The notes under the pieces: generated by a model
The model's input: the letters and a program-made list of their open reading frames with translations, nothing else
The model's database searches: none
What the model was told of the DNA's origin: nothing
Shown here: positions 34,103-44,032 of the stretch, piece by piece
Position numbering within the stretch: position 1 is the stretch's first letter
How the letters are laid out: every line of letters begins with the position of its first letter
Translations under genes and position numbers: made by a program
Assembly: GCA_027310305.1 (NCBI GenBank)
Contig: DAIDBD010000029.1
Span: 1 to 64,000, forward strand
Length of the DNA: 64,000 bases
DNA from: Herminiimonas sp.
GTDB lineage: Bacteria; Pseudomonadota; Gammaproteobacteria; Burkholderiales; Burkholderiaceae_D
Direction of reading: 5' to 3'

Positions 34103-34828
34103 TTAGATCTGCATCCATGCGCCTTTGAATACAATCGGCCCGGTCGGCCCGTTCGGATTCGGCGAGCCGCCTTTCGGCTCTAGGGTCACAGCCAGCAACG
34201 GAATCGACTGCGGCGTGGCGTTTTCCGGCAGCGGCAACGTAATGGTGCCGTTGTCAGCCAGTAAACCCAGCGAGCGCGGCGGTCCTTCGCCCGGTTTCGG
34301 CACAGCCCACAATTCCAGGCTTTTATCGGCTGCGATATTTTGCTGCATTACGACTTTAACGGTCAGTTGGCGACGCCGGGCATCGCCGGTGACGACGGCG
34401 ATCGGCTGCGCGTTGTCATCGGCCAGCATCGCAACATAAGACGTGACGGGCGCTGCCGGTTCGAGCTGTTTGGTGACCAGCACCGCCACCAGGATTGTCG
34501 CCAGCGCGGTAGACGCCATTCCCAAGCCGCGCCAGAAACTTAAATCCTCACGCAATCCTCGCCAGAACGAACGCTTGCCTGCGCTGCGGCTGCCTTTCAA
34601 ATTCAGTTTTGTTTCAATCGCACGCCAGACCTGCGCCGACGGCTCTGCGGCCGGAGCGAATTCCGCCATCGGATTCAACCGGTCCTGCCACTCGGCGACC
34701 GCCCGGCGCAGTACGGCATTGTCGCGCATCCAATGTTCAAAACGGCGCCGTGCGCCGCCCTTGAGCGTGCCCAGCGCGTATTCGGCCGCCAGTTTGTCGA
34801 TCAGTGCGTCGTTATGCCGGATATTCAT
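34103..34828 (-). CDS. Anti-sigma factor, RskA-like
   Basis: RRRFEHWMRDNAVLRRAVAEWQDRLNPMAE, single TM, overlaps the sigma-factor stop codon (ATGA). Confidence 0.87.
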   Translation of the reverse strand: MNIRHNDALIDKLAAEYALGTLKGGARRRFEHWMRDNAVLRRAVAEWQDRLNPMAEFAPAAEPSAQVWRAIETKLNLKGSRSAGKRSFWRGLREDLSFWRGLGMASTALATILVAVLVTKQLEPAAPVTSYVAMLADDNAQPIAVVTGDARRRQLTVKVVMQQNIAADKSLELWAVPKPGEGPPRSLGLLADNGTITLPLPENATPQSIPLLAVTLEPKGGSPNPNGPTGPIVFKGAWMQI

Positions 34829-35445
34829 GCGCGCTCCACTTTGGTCAGGCACTGACGCAAACGCTCCAGTCCGCGCCGGACCCAGGTCTTGACGGTGCCG
34901 ATCGGCAGCTTCATCTGCTCCGCCACTTCGCTATGCGACAGGTCGTGATAGAACGCCAGCGCGATCGCCTGCCGGTGCAGGCCTTCCAGCTTTGCAAAAC
35001 AGCGCGCCAGCGCCTTTGAATCCTGAGCCAGTTGCAGCGCCTCGATCGGAGTCGGGTCGGTGCTTTCCAGTGCATCCATTACATCCTTGTCAAAAGTATC
35101 CGCATCGATCTCGACCGTGCTATCGACCCGCCGCAGCAGATCGAACGCCTTGTTGCGCACGATGGTAGTCATCCATGTCATGGGCGCGGCCAGGCTTGCC
35201 TGATAACTGGCGGCGTTATTCCAGATGTTGACGAAACTCTCCTGCAAAACTTCTTCCGCCAGTTCCCGCTTAACTAATATACGGAGAGCGAAGCCAAACA
35301 GTTTCGACGATGTTGCGTCATACAATGAACGAAAAGCGTTCGCATCCTTGCGGACGACGGCGGCAAGCCATGTCTTCAGCTGTTGTGGATCGGGAGTGGA
35401 CAATTGGAATCCGTTCGAAAGAGAGTTGGCTGTCTGGTGATGCAA
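34825..35445 (-). CDS. ECF RNA polymerase sigma factor, SigK-like
   Basis: AEEVLQESFVNIWNNAASY..., region 4 AFYHDLSHSEVAEQMKLPIGTVKTWVRRGLERLR. Confidence 0.9.
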   Translation of the reverse strand: MHHQTANSLSNGFQLSTPDPQQLKTWLAAVVRKDANAFRSLYDATSSKLFGFALRILVKRELAEEVLQESFVNIWNNAASYQASLAAPMTWMTTIVRNKAFDLLRRVDSTVEIDADTFDKDVMDALESTDPTPIEALQLAQDSKALARCFAKLEGLHRQAIALAFYHDLSHSEVAEQMKLPIGTVKTWVRRGLERLRQCLTKVERA

Positions 35446-35667
35446 GCGCTGACGTCAGTCGCGCGCACTGCTTAATGGATTGCATATAAAGATTACATTA
35501 ACAACAAATTGTACGCAGAAACGGCGAAAATGGTGCATCCCGGTGCCAACTGATTCTTTTCGCATTGTTTTGCATCAGGTAGCTGGTTTTCTTGGCGGTT
35601 TTGAAAAGCATGGGGAATTAAAATATCAGCCTGATTTTTCGTAAACCGCTTTGAAATTTCTATTCAC

Positions 35668-36048
35668 ATGATGACTGACACGGTTCGTATTGATAAATGG
35701 CTATGGGCCGCGCGATTTTTCAAGACGCGCTCGCTTGCCACCGACGCGGTCGATGACGGCAAGGTGCGGCTCAATGGCGACCGTATCAAGCCGGCCCGCA
35801 GCGTCAGGATCGGCGATACGCTGGATATCGACAACGGCGCGACCGAATGGCAGATCGTGGTGCAAAATTTGTCGGATATGCGCGGTTCGGCAACGGTGGC
35901 GCAAACCCTGTATGCGGAAACCGATGCAAGCATCGTCAAGCGGCAAAAAGAGGCCGACAAGAAAAAATATTTTCGCGAACCGGGCAGCACGATCAAGGGG
36001 CGGCCCACCAAACGTGACAGACGGCAGCTGGATCGCTCGAATTCCTGA
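35668..36048 (+). CDS. hslR: S4-domain heat-shock protein 15
   Basis: VRIDKWLWAARFFKTRSLATDAVDDGKVRLNGDRIKPAR. Confidence 0.9.
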   Translation: MMTDTVRIDKWLWAARFFKTRSLATDAVDDGKVRLNGDRIKPARSVRIGDTLDIDNGATEWQIVVQNLSDMRGSATVAQTLYAETDASIVKRQKEADKKKYFREPGSTIKGRPTKRDRRQLDRSNS

Positions 36049-36177
36049 CTCGGGCTCGGGCCGCTACAGGTTTGTGACGTGCCGCAACCAAAAGAGCTGC
36101 GGGCAGCCAAGCCGCGGGCAAATAGAACCGCTCCTCTAAGTTCGCGTTTGACTTTTATATCCCGGTGCATAATAGTA

Positions 36178-36187
36178 CGAACGTTCG
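36178..36187. promoter_or_regulatory. CGAACGTTCG palindrome upstream of the tetR-like gene, candidate operator
   Basis: Perfect 10-bp palindrome in the promoter-proximal region of a TetR-family gene. Confidence 0.45.
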
Positions 36188-36235
36188 CATTCAGTTCATC
36201 AGCGCTGCTTTTGCAATTTTCATACTGGACATATC

Positions 36236-36919
36236 GTGGCTTATAACATTTCCGAAACGACACCGAAATTCATGCGCAAAGGGGAGCTTACCCGTGCGGC
36301 AATCCTTGATGTGGCGCTCGGCTTGGCTAGCCGCGATGGTCTGGAGGGGTTGACCATTGGTTTGCTGGCAGACAAGATGAACATGAGCAAGTCCGGCGTG
36401 TTCGCCCATTTCGGCTCGCGCGAAGACTTGCAGATCGAAGTGCTGAAACTGTATCACCATCACTTCGAGCAGGAAGTGTTCTACCCCAGCATGAAGGAGC
36501 CGCGCGGCCTGCCTCGCTTGCAGGGAATGTTTGCGCGCTGGGTCAAGCGCGTGACGGTAGAAATCGCGTCAGGCTGTATCTATATCAGCGGCGCAGCCGA
36601 ATACGATGACCGGCCCGGCGCCATTCGCGAGGAACTGGTCGGCATGGTACGCGCATGGCAGGACGCGCTGCGTCGCTGTGTCGAGCAAACGATAGAAATG
36701 GGCCATTTGCGCACCGATACCGATCCGCAGCAACTGGTTTATGAAATGTACGGACTGATTCTCGCGTTGCACCACGATGCCCGCTTCATCAAAAGACCCG
36801 GCAGCGTCAACCGTGCACAGAGCGGTTTCGACCGCCTGATCGAAAGTTATCGCAATCCGCAGGATGGCAAGCCGGTTGCAAAACAACATCCAAAATCCGC
36901 TGTCAAGAAAACAGCTTAA
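36236..36919 (+). CDS. TetR/AcrR family transcriptional regulator
   Basis: HTH RAAILDVALGLASRDGLEGLTIGLLADKMNMSKSGVFAHFGSREDLQIEVL. Confidence 0.92.
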   Translation: MAYNISETTPKFMRKGELTRAAILDVALGLASRDGLEGLTIGLLADKMNMSKSGVFAHFGSREDLQIEVLKLYHHHFEQEVFYPSMKEPRGLPRLQGMFARWVKRVTVEIASGCIYISGAAEYDDRPGAIREELVGMVRAWQDALRRCVEQTIEMGHLRTDTDPQQLVYEMYGLILALHHDARFIKRPGSVNRAQSGFDRLIESYRNPQDGKPVAKQHPKSAVKKTA

Positions 36920-36943
36920 TCCGTTTAGCCGTCAGGAGAAATC

Positions 36944-38734
36944 ATGGGCCAATACATTGCGCCATTGCGCGACATGCAGTTCGTACTGCATGAATTGTTG
37001 CAGGTCGAACAAGAGCTGAAGCAGATGCCGAAGCATGCCGAAGTCGATGCCGACATCATCAACCAGGTGCTGGAAGAGGGCGGAAAATTTACCTCCAACG
37101 TACTGTTTCCGCTGAATCATCCGGGCGACCGCGAGGGCTGCCGCCTGAACAAGGAAACGCATGAAGTCACGCCGCCGAAAGGTTTCAAGGAAGCCTACAG
37201 GCAATACGTGGAAGCCGGTTGGCCGTCGCTGTCGTGCGATCCGGAATACGGCGGGCAAGGTTTGCCGATGGTGTTGAACAATTCGTTCTATGAAATGATG
37301 AATTCGGCCAATCAGGCGTGGACCATGTATCCGGGGTTGTCGCACGGCGCGTATGAGTGCCTGCATGAGCATGGCACGCCGGAACAGAAAGCGCTGTATC
37401 TGCCGAAGATGGTTTCCGGCGAGTGGACCGGCACCATGTGTCTGACCGAGCCGCATTGCGGCACCGATCTCGGCATGCTGCGTTCGAAAGCGGAGCCGCA
37501 AGCCGATGGATCGTACAAGATCAGCGGCGGCAAGATATTCATTTCGGCCGGCGAACACGACATGGCCGCCAATATTCTGCATCTGGTGCTGGCACGTCTG
37601 CCGGATGCGCCGGCGGGCACCAAGGGTATTTCATTGTTCCTGGTGCCGAAATTCATTCCGAACGCAGACGGCTCGCTCGGTGCGCGCAATCCGATTTTCT
37701 GCGGCGCGATCGAAGAAAAAATGGGCATCCACGGCAATTCGACCTGCCAGATGAACATGGATGGCGCGACCGGCTGGATCATCGGCCAACCGAACAAAGG
37801 ACTCAATGCGATGTTCGTGATGATGAATGCCGCGCGCCTGGGCGTCGGCATGCAGTCGCTGGGCCTGACGGAAGTCGCGTATCAGAATGCGCTGGTGTAT
37901 GCGAAAGATCGGATCCAGATGCGCAGCTTGTCCGGCGTGAAAGCACCGGACAAGCCTGCCGATCCGATCATCGTGCATCCGGATGTGCGCCGCATGCTGT
38001 TGACCGCGAAAGCCTATGCCGAAGGCGGCCGTGCATTCGGTTCATACGTCGCCTTGCAGATCGACAAGGAATTGCATCACCCGGATGAAGAAGTGCGCAA
38101 GGATGCTGCCGACCAGGTTGCGCTGCTGACGCCGATCATCAAGTCCTTCATGACCGACAACGGCTGGATCGCCACGTCGGAAGCGATGCAGGTATACGGC
38201 GGCCATGGCTACATTGCCGAGTCGGGTATCGAGCAGTATGTGCGCGATGCGCGCATCAACATGATTTACGAAGGCACCAACACGGTTCAGTCGCTGGATT
38301 TGCTGGGCCGCAAGGTGCTGATGGATAACGGTGCGAAGCTGCGCAAGTTCGGCGCGCAGTTGCAGGCATTCGTTGAAGAAAACGGCACCGACGAAGCGAT
38401 GTCCGAATTCATCACGCCGCTGGCCGATCTGGGCGACAAGGTCACCAAGCTGACGATGGAAATCGGCATGAAGGCATTCCAGAATCAGGATGAAGTGGGT
38501 GCGGCGGCGGTACCGTATCTGCGTGTGGTAGGTCATCTGGTGTATGCGTATTTCTTTGCGCGGATGGCGAAGATCGCGCTGGAAAAACAGGATTCGGGCG
38601 ATAACTTTTACAAGTCGAAACTGGGAACCGCGCGTTTCTATTTCGCGCGGCTGCTGCCGGAAACGGCGATGCTGATTCATCAGGCGCGTTCGGGCGCCGG
38701 GAATTTGATGGCGCTCGATGCGGATTTATTGTAA
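36944..38734 (+). CDS. Acyl-CoA dehydrogenase (C-terminally extended)
   Basis: MCLTEPHCGTDLGMLRSKAEPQADGSYKISGGKIFISAGEHD...QVYGGHGYIAESG. Confidence 0.95.
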   Translation: MGQYIAPLRDMQFVLHELLQVEQELKQMPKHAEVDADIINQVLEEGGKFTSNVLFPLNHPGDREGCRLNKETHEVTPPKGFKEAYRQYVEAGWPSLSCDPEYGGQGLPMVLNNSFYEMMNSANQAWTMYPGLSHGAYECLHEHGTPEQKALYLPKMVSGEWTGTMCLTEPHCGTDLGMLRSKAEPQADGSYKISGGKIFISAGEHDMAANILHLVLARLPDAPAGTKGISLFLVPKFIPNADGSLGARNPIFCGAIEEKMGIHGNSTCQMNMDGATGWIIGQPNKGLNAMFVMMNAARLGVGMQSLGLTEVAYQNALVYAKDRIQMRSLSGVKAPDKPADPIIVHPDVRRMLLTAKAYAEGGRAFGSYVALQIDKELHHPDEEVRKDAADQVALLTPIIKSFMTDNGWIATSEAMQVYGGHGYIAESGIEQYVRDARINMIYEGTNTVQSLDLLGRKVLMDNGAKLRKFGAQLQAFVEENGTDEAMSEFITPLADLGDKVTKLTMEIGMKAFQNQDEVGAAAVPYLRVVGHLVYAYFFARMAKIALEKQDSGDNFYKSKLGTARFYFARLLPETAMLIHQARSGAGNLMALDADLL

Positions 38735-38765
38735 ATAATTTCCCCTGCCGACCGCGCGTTTTACT

Positions 38766-38784
38766 CCTTCCCCTTGAAGGGGAG
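38766..38784. repeat. Small hairpin between acyl-CoA dehydrogenase and fadB-like gene
   Basis: CTCCTTCCCCTTGAAGGGGAG. Confidence 0.5.
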
Positions 38785-38819
38785 CGGATAACTTTCAGGA
38801 ATTTTTAAGGATAACAATA

Positions 38820-41207
38820 ATGTCCAATTTCATCGTCAAAAAAGTCGCCGTGCTCGGCGCAGGCGTGATGGGTGCGCAAATTGCTGCCCATTGCGTCAAT
38901 GCCAGGGTGCCGGTCGTGCTGTTCGATCTGCCTGCAAAAGAAGGCCCGAAGAACGGCATCGTGCTGCGCGCCATCGAGAACCTGAAAAAACTTTCTCCTG
39001 CGCCGCTCGGTAACAAGGATCACGCCGCGCTGATCGAAGTGGCCAACTACGAAGACAATCTCGACGTGTTGAAAGAGTGCGACCTGATCATCGAAGCGAT
39101 CGCGGAACGGATGGACTGGAAGCACGACTTGTATAAAAAAGTCGCGCCGCATATTGCACCGAATGCGATCTTCGCCTCCAATACGTCGGGCCTGTCGATC
39201 ACCGCGTTGTCCGAAGGTTTCGACGATGAATTGAAATCGCGCTTTTGCGGCGTGCACTTCTTCAACCCGCCGCGTTACATGCATCTGGTCGAACTGATTC
39301 CGACCGAATCGACCAGGCCGGAAATCCTCGACCAGCTCGAAGACTTTCTCGCATCGACGCTCGGCAAAGGCGTGGTACGTGCAATCGATACGCCGAACTT
39401 CATTGCCAACCGCGTCGGTATATTCGGCATGCTGGCAACGATTCATGAAGCGGAAAAATTCGGCTTGTCGGTCGATGTGGTCGATGACCTGACTGGCACC
39501 AAGCTGGGCCGCGCCAAATCGGGCACGTTCCGTACCGCCGACGTGGTCGGTCTGGATACAATGGGCCATGTCATCAAGACGATGCAGGACAACCTGAAAG
39601 ACGATCCGTTTTTCGCGGTTTACAAAACGCCGGATGTGCTGACGAAACTGGTTGCAGTCGGTGCGCTGGGTCAGAAGGCCGGCGCCGGCTTCTATAAGAA
39701 AGTCGGCAAGGATATTCTGCGTTTCGACGCGGCCAAGGGTGATTATGTCGCCGGCGGCGGCAAGGCCGACGATCTGGTGGCACGCATCCTGAAAGAGAAG
39801 GATCCGGTCAAGCGCATGAAAGCGCTGCACGATTCGACTAATCCGCAAGCGCAATTTCTGTGGTCGATTTTCCGCGACGCATTCCATTACATCGCGGTGC
39901 ATCTGGAGTCGATCGCCGACAATGCGCGCGACGTCGATTTTGCGTTGCGCTGGGGTTTCGGCTGGAATCTCGGTCCGTTCGAAACATGGCAGGCGGCAGG
40001 CTGGCAGCAGATCGCGACCTGGATCAAGGAAGATATCGACGCCGGCAAGGCATTGTCCAGCGCGCCGCTGCCGGCTTGGGTCTTCGATGGCCGTACCGGC
40101 GTGCATGCCGCCGACGGTTCGTATTCGCCGGCTAAAAAAGTCAATGTGGCGCGTTCGGAATTGGCGGTGTATCAGCGCCAGGCGTTCCGCGCACCGGTGC
40201 TGGGCGAAGGCGCTGCCGATGGCAAGACTGCCGGCACGACGGTATTCGAAGATGAGTCGGTGCGCATCTGGCATCAGAACGACGACGTGCTGATCCTGTC
40301 GCTGAAAACCAAGATGCGTGTGATCGGCGCAGGCGTGATCAACGGCCTCGCCAAGGCGATCGCCGAAGCGGAAAAAAATTACAAGGGCTTGGTGATCTGG
40401 AGCGCGGATGCGGCCGAAGGCGGCGCGTTCTCCGCCGGCGCCGATCTGCAGTCGATGCTGCCGGTGTTCATGTCGGGTGGCGTCAAGGCGATCGAGCCGG
40501 AAGTCGCGAAATTGCAGCAGGCGCATCAGGCATTGAAATATGCGAACGTGCCGGTGGTCGCGGCAGTTGCCGGTCTGGCGCTCGGCGGCGGTTGCGAATT
40601 GATGATGCATGCGGCCAAACGCATCGCATCGATCGAATCGTACATTGGCCTGGTTGAAGTCGGCGTCGGCTTGATCCCGGCCGGCGGCGGCTTGAAGGAA
40701 GCGGCCGTGCGCGCGGCAGCCGACGCCAAGGGCAACGACATACTGCAATTCCTGAAAAATTATTTCACCAATGCCGCGACTGCCGCCGTATCCAAATCGG
40801 CGCTCGAAGCGCAGAAGATGGGATATCTGTCGGAAGACGATGTCATCGTGTTCAATGCTTACGAATTGCTGCATGTCGCCAAGGTCGAAGCGCGTGCGAT
40901 GTTCGACGCCGGTTATCGCCCGCCGCGTCAAGCGCTGGTGCCGGTGACCGGTCGTTACGGCATGGCGACCATCTCGGCGCAACTGGTCAACATGCGCGAC
41001 GGCAATTTCATTTCAGCGCACGACTACAAACTCGGCGCGATGATTGCCGAAATCGTCAGCGGCGGCGACATCGAGCAAGGCAGTTTAGTCAATGAACAAT
41101 GGCTGCTGGACCTTGAGCGCAAGGCGTTCATGGAATTGCTGAACCACCCCAAGACGCAAGAGCGAATCATGGGCATGATGCAGACCGGCAAGCCGGTTCG
41201 CAACTGA
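38820..41207 (+). CDS. 3-hydroxyacyl-CoA dehydrogenase/enoyl-CoA hydratase bifunctional protein
   Basis: VAVLGAGVMGAQIAAHCVNARVPVVLFD (NAD-binding) plus a crotonase-like region ALGGGCELMMHAAKRIASIESYIGLVEVGVGLIPAGGG. Confidence 0.94.
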   Translation: MSNFIVKKVAVLGAGVMGAQIAAHCVNARVPVVLFDLPAKEGPKNGIVLRAIENLKKLSPAPLGNKDHAALIEVANYEDNLDVLKECDLIIEAIAERMDWKHDLYKKVAPHIAPNAIFASNTSGLSITALSEGFDDELKSRFCGVHFFNPPRYMHLVELIPTESTRPEILDQLEDFLASTLGKGVVRAIDTPNFIANRVGIFGMLATIHEAEKFGLSVDVVDDLTGTKLGRAKSGTFRTADVVGLDTMGHVIKTMQDNLKDDPFFAVYKTPDVLTKLVAVGALGQKAGAGFYKKVGKDILRFDAAKGDYVAGGGKADDLVARILKEKDPVKRMKALHDSTNPQAQFLWSIFRDAFHYIAVHLESIADNARDVDFALRWGFGWNLGPFETWQAAGWQQIATWIKEDIDAGKALSSAPLPAWVFDGRTGVHAADGSYSPAKKVNVARSELAVYQRQAFRAPVLGEGAADGKTAGTTVFEDESVRIWHQNDDVLILSLKTKMRVIGAGVINGLAKAIAEAEKNYKGLVIWSADAAEGGAFSAGADLQSMLPVFMSGGVKAIEPEVAKLQQAHQALKYANVPVVAAVAGLALGGGCELMMHAAKRIASIESYIGLVEVGVGLIPAGGGLKEAAVRAAADAKGNDILQFLKNYFTNAATAAVSKSALEAQKMGYLSEDDVIVFNAYELLHVAKVEARAMFDAGYRPPRQALVPVTGRYGMATISAQLVNMRDGNFISAHDYKLGAMIAEIVSGGDIEQGSLVNEQWLLDLERKAFMELLNHPKTQERIMGMMQTGKPVRN

Positions 41208-41223
41208 TCGGCAGGGGAAAACG

Positions 41224-41646
41224 ATGGACATGCTGCTGCGCGGACAGCAAGTTTTGGAATCGCAACCGTTCAGCAAACTGATCGGCGCGGTGCTGACCAG
41301 ATTTGATCCGGAGGGAACCGAATTGCGTATCCCGATCAAGGATGCGCTACGGCAGCAGCATGGTTTTGTCCACGGCGGCGTAGTGAGTTATGCCGCCGAC
41401 AACGCGCTGACTTACGCCGGCGGCGCGGCGCTCGGCGCGGCGGTCGTTACGTCGGAATACAAGATCAATTATGTACGTCCCGCCATTGGGCAGGAAATCA
41501 TCGCCCGTGCTACAGCGGTACATGCGGGCAAATCGCAGGCGGTATGCCGTTGCGACGTGTTCGTCGTCAACCAAGGCAAAGAAATTTTATGCGCAGTTGC
41601 GCAAGGCACGATCGCACGGCTTCCCGCCGCGCCATCGGTCGAATGA
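41224..41646 (+). CDS. PaaI-family hotdog thioesterase
   Basis: QQHGFVHGGVVSYAADNALTYAGG. Confidence 0.88.
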   Translation: MDMLLRGQQVLESQPFSKLIGAVLTRFDPEGTELRIPIKDALRQQHGFVHGGVVSYAADNALTYAGGAALGAAVVTSEYKINYVRPAIGQEIIARATAVHAGKSQAVCRCDVFVVNQGKEILCAVAQGTIARLPAAPSVE

Positions 41647-41663
41647 ACCAGGAGAATTCTGAA

Positions 41664-42860
41664 ATGACCAAACAACTTCAAGACGCATACATCGTCGCCG
41701 CAACCCGTACCCCGATCGGCAAGGCGCCGCGCGGCATGTTCAAGAACACCCGCCCGGATGATTTGCTGGTGCGCGTGCTGCAATCGGCGTTGGCGCAAGT
41801 GCCGAACCTTGATCCGAAACTGATCGAAGACGCAATCGTCGGCTGCTCGTTCCCGGAAGCCGAGCAAGGCGGTAACCTGGCGCGTATGGCCGTGCTGCTG
41901 GCCGGCTTGCCGCAATCGGTCGGCGGCGTGACCATCAACCGTTTCTGCGCATCCGGCATCACCGCAGTCGCGATGGCGGCTGACCGCATCCGCGTCGGCC
42001 AGGCCGATGTCATGATCGCGGCCGGCGCCGAATCGATGTCGATGGTGCCGATGATGGGCCATCATCCTTCGATGAACATGGGCATCTTCAAGGATGAGAA
42101 CATCGGGATGGCGTACGGCATGGGTTTGACGGCCGAGAAAGTCGCGCAGCAATGGAAAGTGTCGCGCGAGGCGCAGGATCAGTTCGCGCTGGATTCGCAT
42201 CTGAAAGCGCTTGCTGCGCAACAAGCAGGTTATTTTGACGCCGAGACGACTTCGGTCGAGATCGTTGAAAAATTCCCGAACCTGGCGACCGGCCAGATCG
42301 ATGTCACGACCCGCACCGTCAGCCGCGACGAAGGCGCGCGCGCCGACTCCAGCCTGGCAGGTTTGGGCAAGCTCAAGCCGGTATTCGCCGCCAAGGGATC
42401 GGTCACTGCCGGCAATAGCTCGCAGACGTCGGATGGCGCCGGCGCGTTGATCCTGGTCAGCGAAAAAATCCTCACGCAATTCAACCTGACGCCGCTAGCC
42501 CGGTTCGCATCGTTTGCGGTGCGCGGCGTGCCGCCGGAAATCATGGGCATCGGTCCGAAGGAAGCGATACCCGCCGCGTTGCGCGCAGCCGGCATCACGC
42601 AGGACCAGATCGACTGGTTTGAACTGAATGAAGCATTCGCCGCACAGGCGCTGGCCGTGATTCAGGATCTCGGGCTCGATCCATCCAAGGTGAATCCGAT
42701 GGGCGGCGCGATTGCGTTGGGCCATCCGCTTGGTGCGACCGGCGCGATCCGTTCCGCAACGGTGATCCATGCGCTGCAACGCAAGAACCTCAAGTACGGC
42801 ATGGTGACGATGTGCGTCGGCACCGGCATGGGCGCCGCCGGTATTTTCGAACGCATGTAA
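41664..42860 (+). CDS. Acetyl-CoA C-acyltransferase (thiolase)
   Basis: VAATRTPIGKAPRGMFKNTRPDDLLV...NRFCASGITAVAMAADRI...GGAIALGHPLGATGA. Confidence 0.95.
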   Translation: MTKQLQDAYIVAATRTPIGKAPRGMFKNTRPDDLLVRVLQSALAQVPNLDPKLIEDAIVGCSFPEAEQGGNLARMAVLLAGLPQSVGGVTINRFCASGITAVAMAADRIRVGQADVMIAAGAESMSMVPMMGHHPSMNMGIFKDENIGMAYGMGLTAEKVAQQWKVSREAQDQFALDSHLKALAAQQAGYFDAETTSVEIVEKFPNLATGQIDVTTRTVSRDEGARADSSLAGLGKLKPVFAAKGSVTAGNSSQTSDGAGALILVSEKILTQFNLTPLARFASFAVRGVPPEIMGIGPKEAIPAALRAAGITQDQIDWFELNEAFAAQALAVIQDLGLDPSKVNPMGGAIALGHPLGATGAIRSATVIHALQRKNLKYGMVTMCVGTGMGAAGIFERM

Positions 42861-42879
42861 GAGCGACGACGTTCATCCA

Positions 42880-42913
42880 AAAGCCGTACAGTGCCACGCT
42901 GTGCGGCTTTTTT
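42880..42913 (+). terminator. Terminator after the thiolase gene
   Basis: AAGCCGtACAGtgccacgCTGTgCGGCTTTTTT. Confidence 0.7.
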
Positions 42914-42950
42914 ACTGGGCTACCTAAACGTAATCTTATCAGGAAATCAC

Positions 42951-43721
42951 ATGGACATTTTAACCAGCAAGTCGAACGGCATCCTCATGATCGAATTCAA
43001 TCGGCCCGACAAGAAAAATGCGATTACGGCGGCGATGTATCAAACCATGGCCGATGCATTGAAGGAGGCGGAAGCCGACCCGGCGGTACGCGCGATTCTG
43101 ATCGCCGGCAAGCCGGAAATTTTCACCGCCGGCAACGATCTGGAAGATTTCATGAAAAACTCGTCGCAAGACGCGATCGGCGAACGCCCGGTGACGCAAT
43201 TCATGGTCAATCTGAGTCGCGCACCGAAACCGGTGATTGCGGCAGTCGCCGGTGCGGCGGTCGGCATCGGCACCACCATGCTGATGCATTGCGACCTGAT
43301 CTATACCGCGGATAATGCGAAATTTTCGATGCCGTTCACGCAGCTCGGGTTGTGTCCGGAATTTGCGTCCAGCATGCTGCTGCCGCAAATCGCGGGTTAT
43401 CCGCGCGCCGCGGAAAAACTGCTGCTGGGCGAGGCATTTTCAGCGAAGGATGCCTACGAGATGGGCCTGGTCACCAGGGTAGTGCCGGCCGATGAACTTC
43501 GCGCTTTTGCCAATGCGCAGGCAACCAGGCTGGCGGCACTGCCGGCATCGTCGCTGCGCGCAACCAAGAGCTTGATGAAGTCTGCCCAGACTGCTGCGAT
43601 CGATGCACAAATGATGGAGGAGAACAAGTATTTCGGCACAATGCTGTCCGCACCGGAAGCGAAAGAAGCATTCGCCGCGTTTTTTCAAAAACGCAAACCG
43701 GATTTCACCAGGTTTTCGTAA
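42951..43721 (+). CDS. Enoyl-CoA hydratase/isomerase family protein
   Basis: IEFNRPDKKNAITAAMYQTMADAL...AGNDLEDFM...FTQLGLCPEFASS. Confidence 0.93.
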   Translation: MDILTSKSNGILMIEFNRPDKKNAITAAMYQTMADALKEAEADPAVRAILIAGKPEIFTAGNDLEDFMKNSSQDAIGERPVTQFMVNLSRAPKPVIAAVAGAAVGIGTTMLMHCDLIYTADNAKFSMPFTQLGLCPEFASSMLLPQIAGYPRAAEKLLLGEAFSAKDAYEMGLVTRVVPADELRAFANAQATRLAALPASSLRATKSLMKSAQTAAIDAQMMEENKYFGTMLSAPEAKEAFAAFFQKRKPDFTRFS

Positions 43722-43794
43722 GCCGTATCCTGTCCGTACTGCGGTATCGTAAAAGTGCCACAAAAGGTGAAAGTCGTAACTTGCAACAAGTAAG

Positions 43795-43823
43795 GCGGCA
43801 ATAAGCGTAGCGCATTGCGCCGC
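43795..43823. repeat. Dispersed palindromic repeat GCGGCAATAAGCGTAGCGCATTGCGCCGC
   Basis: Imperfect palindrome GCGGC-AAT...ATT-GCGCCGC, resembling a repeat recalled from other bacterial genomes. Confidence 0.55.
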
Positions 43824-44032
43824 ATGTATGCGAAAACTTTGGCTGAACAGGCACGCTGTCGCAGCGATTGATGTCGGCGTAGGCAGCGCCTTTGCGAAGG
43901 GATTCTGCAATGCCGGCAAACTGACGGTTGGCACGCTGTCGGACTCTGCGGCGGACGAAAGGTACGCCCCGAATTCCCCAACGGATTATCAAAAAAATAT
44001 GCCGATTGCATGCGAATGAACAGGTGCCTGAG

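Noticed and set aside
38805-40982. 725-aa minus-strand ORF
   Set aside because: Antisense of the fadB-like gene; His/Arg/Gln-rich shadow translation.
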